From contig DGEI01000038.1 in the NCBI GenBank assembly GCA_002385885.1, forward strand, positions 828-7,451: a DNA stretch of 6,624 bases, written 5' to 3'. Positions 5,474 to 6,624 of this stretch are shown piece by piece. The DNA comes from Firmicutes bacterium UBA3930 (GTDB lineage Bacteria; Bacillota; Clostridia; Caldicoprobacterales; Caldicoprobacteraceae). Below the pieces are notes generated by a model. It saw only the letters and a program-made list of their open reading frames with translations. It was not told the DNA's origin and did not search any database. Each line of letters opens with the position of its first letter. The first letter of the stretch is position 1. The position numbers were made by a program, and so were the translations under genes.

Positions 5474-6345
5474 CTGATTCCCTCCAATTCATCGGCCAGC
5501 CCGCTGCATCCGCACAACCTGATTTTATTGCGCACTACCTCTTTTACGGCTTCTTTAGCAGGTCCCATATATTTTCTCGGATCATTTTCATCGGGCCTGC
5601 TTCGAAATACTTCCTGGATAGCCTCTGCCATGGGTATCTTTAGTTCGGTAGCTATATTGATCTTGCAGATACCTCCGGTGATGGCCCTCTTTATACTTTC
5701 ATCATCGACACCCGATGCGCCGTGGAGAACCAGCGGAACATCCACCAATTCCCTGATTTCAGCCAGCCGTCTAAAATCCAGCCTGGGCTCCCATTTATAC
5801 ACACCATGAGCCGTCCCTATGGCTACAGCCAAAGTATCTATACCCGTAGCTTCAACAAAATCCCTGGCTTCCTCGGGTACCGTAAATGTGGCCTCCCGCT
5901 CGTCCAGCGACATGTCATCCTCAGTACCCCCTATACGGCCCAGCTCTCCTTCAACCGCAATTCCCACACTGTGAGCCAGTTCAACCACTTTTTTAACCAG
6001 GGCTGTATTATCTTCATATGGCAGCCGGGAACCATCGATCATTACCGATGTATATCCGTTTCTTATACACTGTACAATGGTGTTGAACGACGGGCAATGA
6101 TCCACATGAAGAGCAATAGGTATATCGTGTTTCTCTGAAGCTACTTTTACGCAGGCAGCTATATATTCGATTCCGGCATGCTTCAGCGTACCCGGGGTGG
6201 TTTGTATGATAACCGGCGCTCTCTCCTCGGCCGCACCTTCAGCCACAGCCTGAATGGTTTCAAGATTGTGCACGTTAAAAGCTGCAATTGCCACTCCTTT
6301 TTCCCTTGCCTTTTGTATAAAACTCAACGGGTTTACCAATGCCAT
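5470..6345 (-). CDS. gatY: Class II ketose-bisphosphate aldolase, tagatose-bisphosphate (GatY/KbaY) type
   Basis: A zinc aldolase that splits tagatose (or fructose) 1,6-bisphosphate into DHAP and glyceraldehyde 3-phosphate. Its 291 residues follow E. coli GatY/KbaY closely: AFNVHNLETIQ (22-32), TPGT..HAG (50-58), EGELG.IGG.EDD (132-144), ATGIDTLAVAIGTAHG (166-181), LHGASG (207-212), CKIN.ATELK (227-236) and a CGCSG tail. D82 (catalytic), H83, H180 and H208 (zinc), D104, E132 and N230 are all present at family positions. The IGTAHG and CKIN.ATELK forms separate it from Bacillus-type FbaA. In E. coli GatY needs the partner GatZ, which is not in this window. The ATG has AGGAG 10 nt upstream. First gene of the operon, overlapping the kinase by 4 nt. 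A plain fructose-bisphosphate aldolase role remains possible. Confidence 0.93.
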   Translation of the reverse strand: MALVNPLSFIQKAREKGVAIAAFNVHNLETIQAVAEGAAEERAPVIIQTTPGTLKHAGIEYIAACVKVASEKHDIPIALHVDHCPSFNTIVQCIRNGYTSVMIDGSRLPYEDNTALVKKVVELAHSVGIAVEGELGRIGGTEDDMSLDEREATFTVPEEARDFVEATGIDTLAVAIGTAHGVYKWEPRLDFRRLAEIRELVDVPLVLHGASGVDDESIKRAITGGICKINIATELKIPMAEAIQEVFRSRPDENDPRKYMGPAKEAVKEVVRNKIRLCGCSGLADELEGIR

Positions 6346-6372
6346 ATCACCATCACTCCTAAAATATTAAAA

Positions 6373-6387
6373 TTCAGATTGTCTGAA
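6373..6387. promoter_or_regulatory. Palindromic operator-like site before the aldolase operon
   Basis: TTCAGA-ttg-TCTGAA is a perfect 6-bp dyad with a 3-bp spacer. It lies immediately after the putative -10 and covers the expected start point, the usual place for a repressor. It is 28 bp upstream of the aldolase ATG. It is too short and has no U-tract, so it is not a terminator. The regulator is unknown. Confidence 0.5.
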
Positions 6388-6388
6388 C

Positions 6389-6417
6389 TTAATAGAATTA
6401 GCATACCAAACATGCAA
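6389..6417 (-). promoter_or_regulatory. Possible promoter of the aldolase operon
   Basis: TTGCAT (6412-6417), a 17-bp spacer and TATTAA (6389-6394) give a moderate sigma-A match. A competing reading is TTGAAA (6421-6426) with an extended -10 TGGTATGCT (TATGCT at 6400-6405), but the 15-bp spacer is short. A promoter is needed here because the upstream gene ends in an intrinsic terminator. Confidence 0.4.
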
Positions 6418-6447
6418 ATATTTCAATCTATTTATTAACAGGTACGG

Positions 6448-6476
6448 GATATATTCGACTTACAGCCGATATATTC
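6448..6476. repeat. 9-bp direct repeat, 20-bp period, upstream of the aldolase promoter
   Basis: GATATATTC occurs at 6448-6456 and again at 6468-6476. Corresponding bases are 20 bp apart, about two helical turns, and the repeats lie about 30-60 bp upstream of the putative -35. That is a plausible tandem activator site. The repeats are AT-rich, so chance cannot be excluded. Confidence 0.35.
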
Positions 6477-6510
6477 CTGCAAAAACTTAGATTATAGTTT
6501 CCGGTAAAAC

Positions 6511-6534
6511 AAAAAGGCGTGTATATAACACGCC
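6511..6534 (-). terminator. Intrinsic terminator of the upstream gene
   Basis: The minus strand reads GGCGTGT-TATAT-ACACGCC (7 bp, perfect, 5-nt loop) followed by TTTTTGTTTT. It lies about 20 nt after the TAA of the partial gene at the right edge and separates that gene from the aldolase operon. Confidence 0.88.
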
Positions 6535-6554
6535 ATATAAGCATATTGTAAGTA

Positions 6555-6624
6555 TTAGATATCCTTTAATCGTTCCAAAGGTTTTGACAACGGTAAAAAT
6601 ATCACCGCGCCAACAAAAGCCTGG
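6555..6624 (-). CDS. C-terminal 22 codons of an unidentified, probably membrane protein
   Basis: The frame enters from the right edge and ends at a TAA just before the terminator. The visible residues begin QAFVGAVIFLPLSKPLERL. A hydrophobic run (AFVGAVIFLPL) is followed by a short charged tail, as at the end of a last transmembrane helix with the positive side in the cytoplasm. The other frames give less protein-like sequence, and the terminator position supports this one. The family cannot be named from so little. A transporter for a sugar or nucleoside would suit the operon next door, but that is only a guess. Confidence 0.6.
   Translation of the reverse strand, partial: QAFVGAVIFLPLSKPLERLKDI

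Noticed and set aside
5722..6138. 138-codon plus-strand frame inside the aldolase gene.
   Set aside because: It is antisense to conserved catalytic residues of the aldolase, with no family resemblance. It is a shadow frame.

Overview
The window looks like the chromosome of an anaerobic, low-to-moderate-GC Firmicute of the Clostridia type. It has [FeFe]-hydrogenase maturases, Shine-Dalgarno sites of the GGAGG type, AT-rich intergenic DNA and intrinsic terminators with U-tracts. The genus cannot be fixed from this sequence. Every gene I can support lies on the minus strand, so transcription runs from high to low coordinates.

Right part (about 3128-6624). The last 22 codons of an unidentified, probably membrane protein (6555-6624) are followed by a clean intrinsic terminator (6511-6534). 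A regulatory stretch comes next: a 9-bp direct repeat with 20-bp period, a possible sigma-A promoter, and a palindromic operator-like site over the expected start point. Then comes a tight operon. It holds a class II aldolase of the tagatose-bisphosphate (GatY/KbaY) type, a PfkB-family sugar-phosphate kinase of the LacC/FruK type (GTGA overlap), an undescribed 27-aa ORF that exactly fills the gap, and a pyrimidine-nucleoside phosphorylase. The kinase and aldolase make a ketose bisphosphate and split it into two trioses. The phosphorylase releases (deoxy)ribose 1-phosphate from pyrimidine nucleosides. Finding all three together suggests either tagatose/fructose-phosphate catabolism with a passenger gene or a route for nucleoside-derived pentose.

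Middle (about 2040-3127). This stretch is AT-rich with no intact gene. It holds a 174-bp nested palindromic element (MITE-like or structured RNA) that abuts the 3' remnant of a degraded gene. The remnant carries a frameshift at a G run and resembles the C-terminus of large DUF4020-type proteins. The remaining ~370 bases downstream of the phosphorylase hold nothing convincing.

Left part (1-2048). A strong promoter (TTGATC, 17 bp, extended TATAAT) drives a ~170-nt leader that contains a 13-bp intrinsic terminator immediately before hydF. This is an attenuation arrangement. hydF (GTPase and [4Fe-4S] scaffold) is followed by hydG (radical SAM tyrosine lyase, cut by the window edge). Together with HydE, not seen here, they build and deliver the 2Fe subcluster of the hydrogenase H-cluster. 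A possible 35-aa ORF and a 12-bp inverted repeat lie at the hydF/hydG junction.
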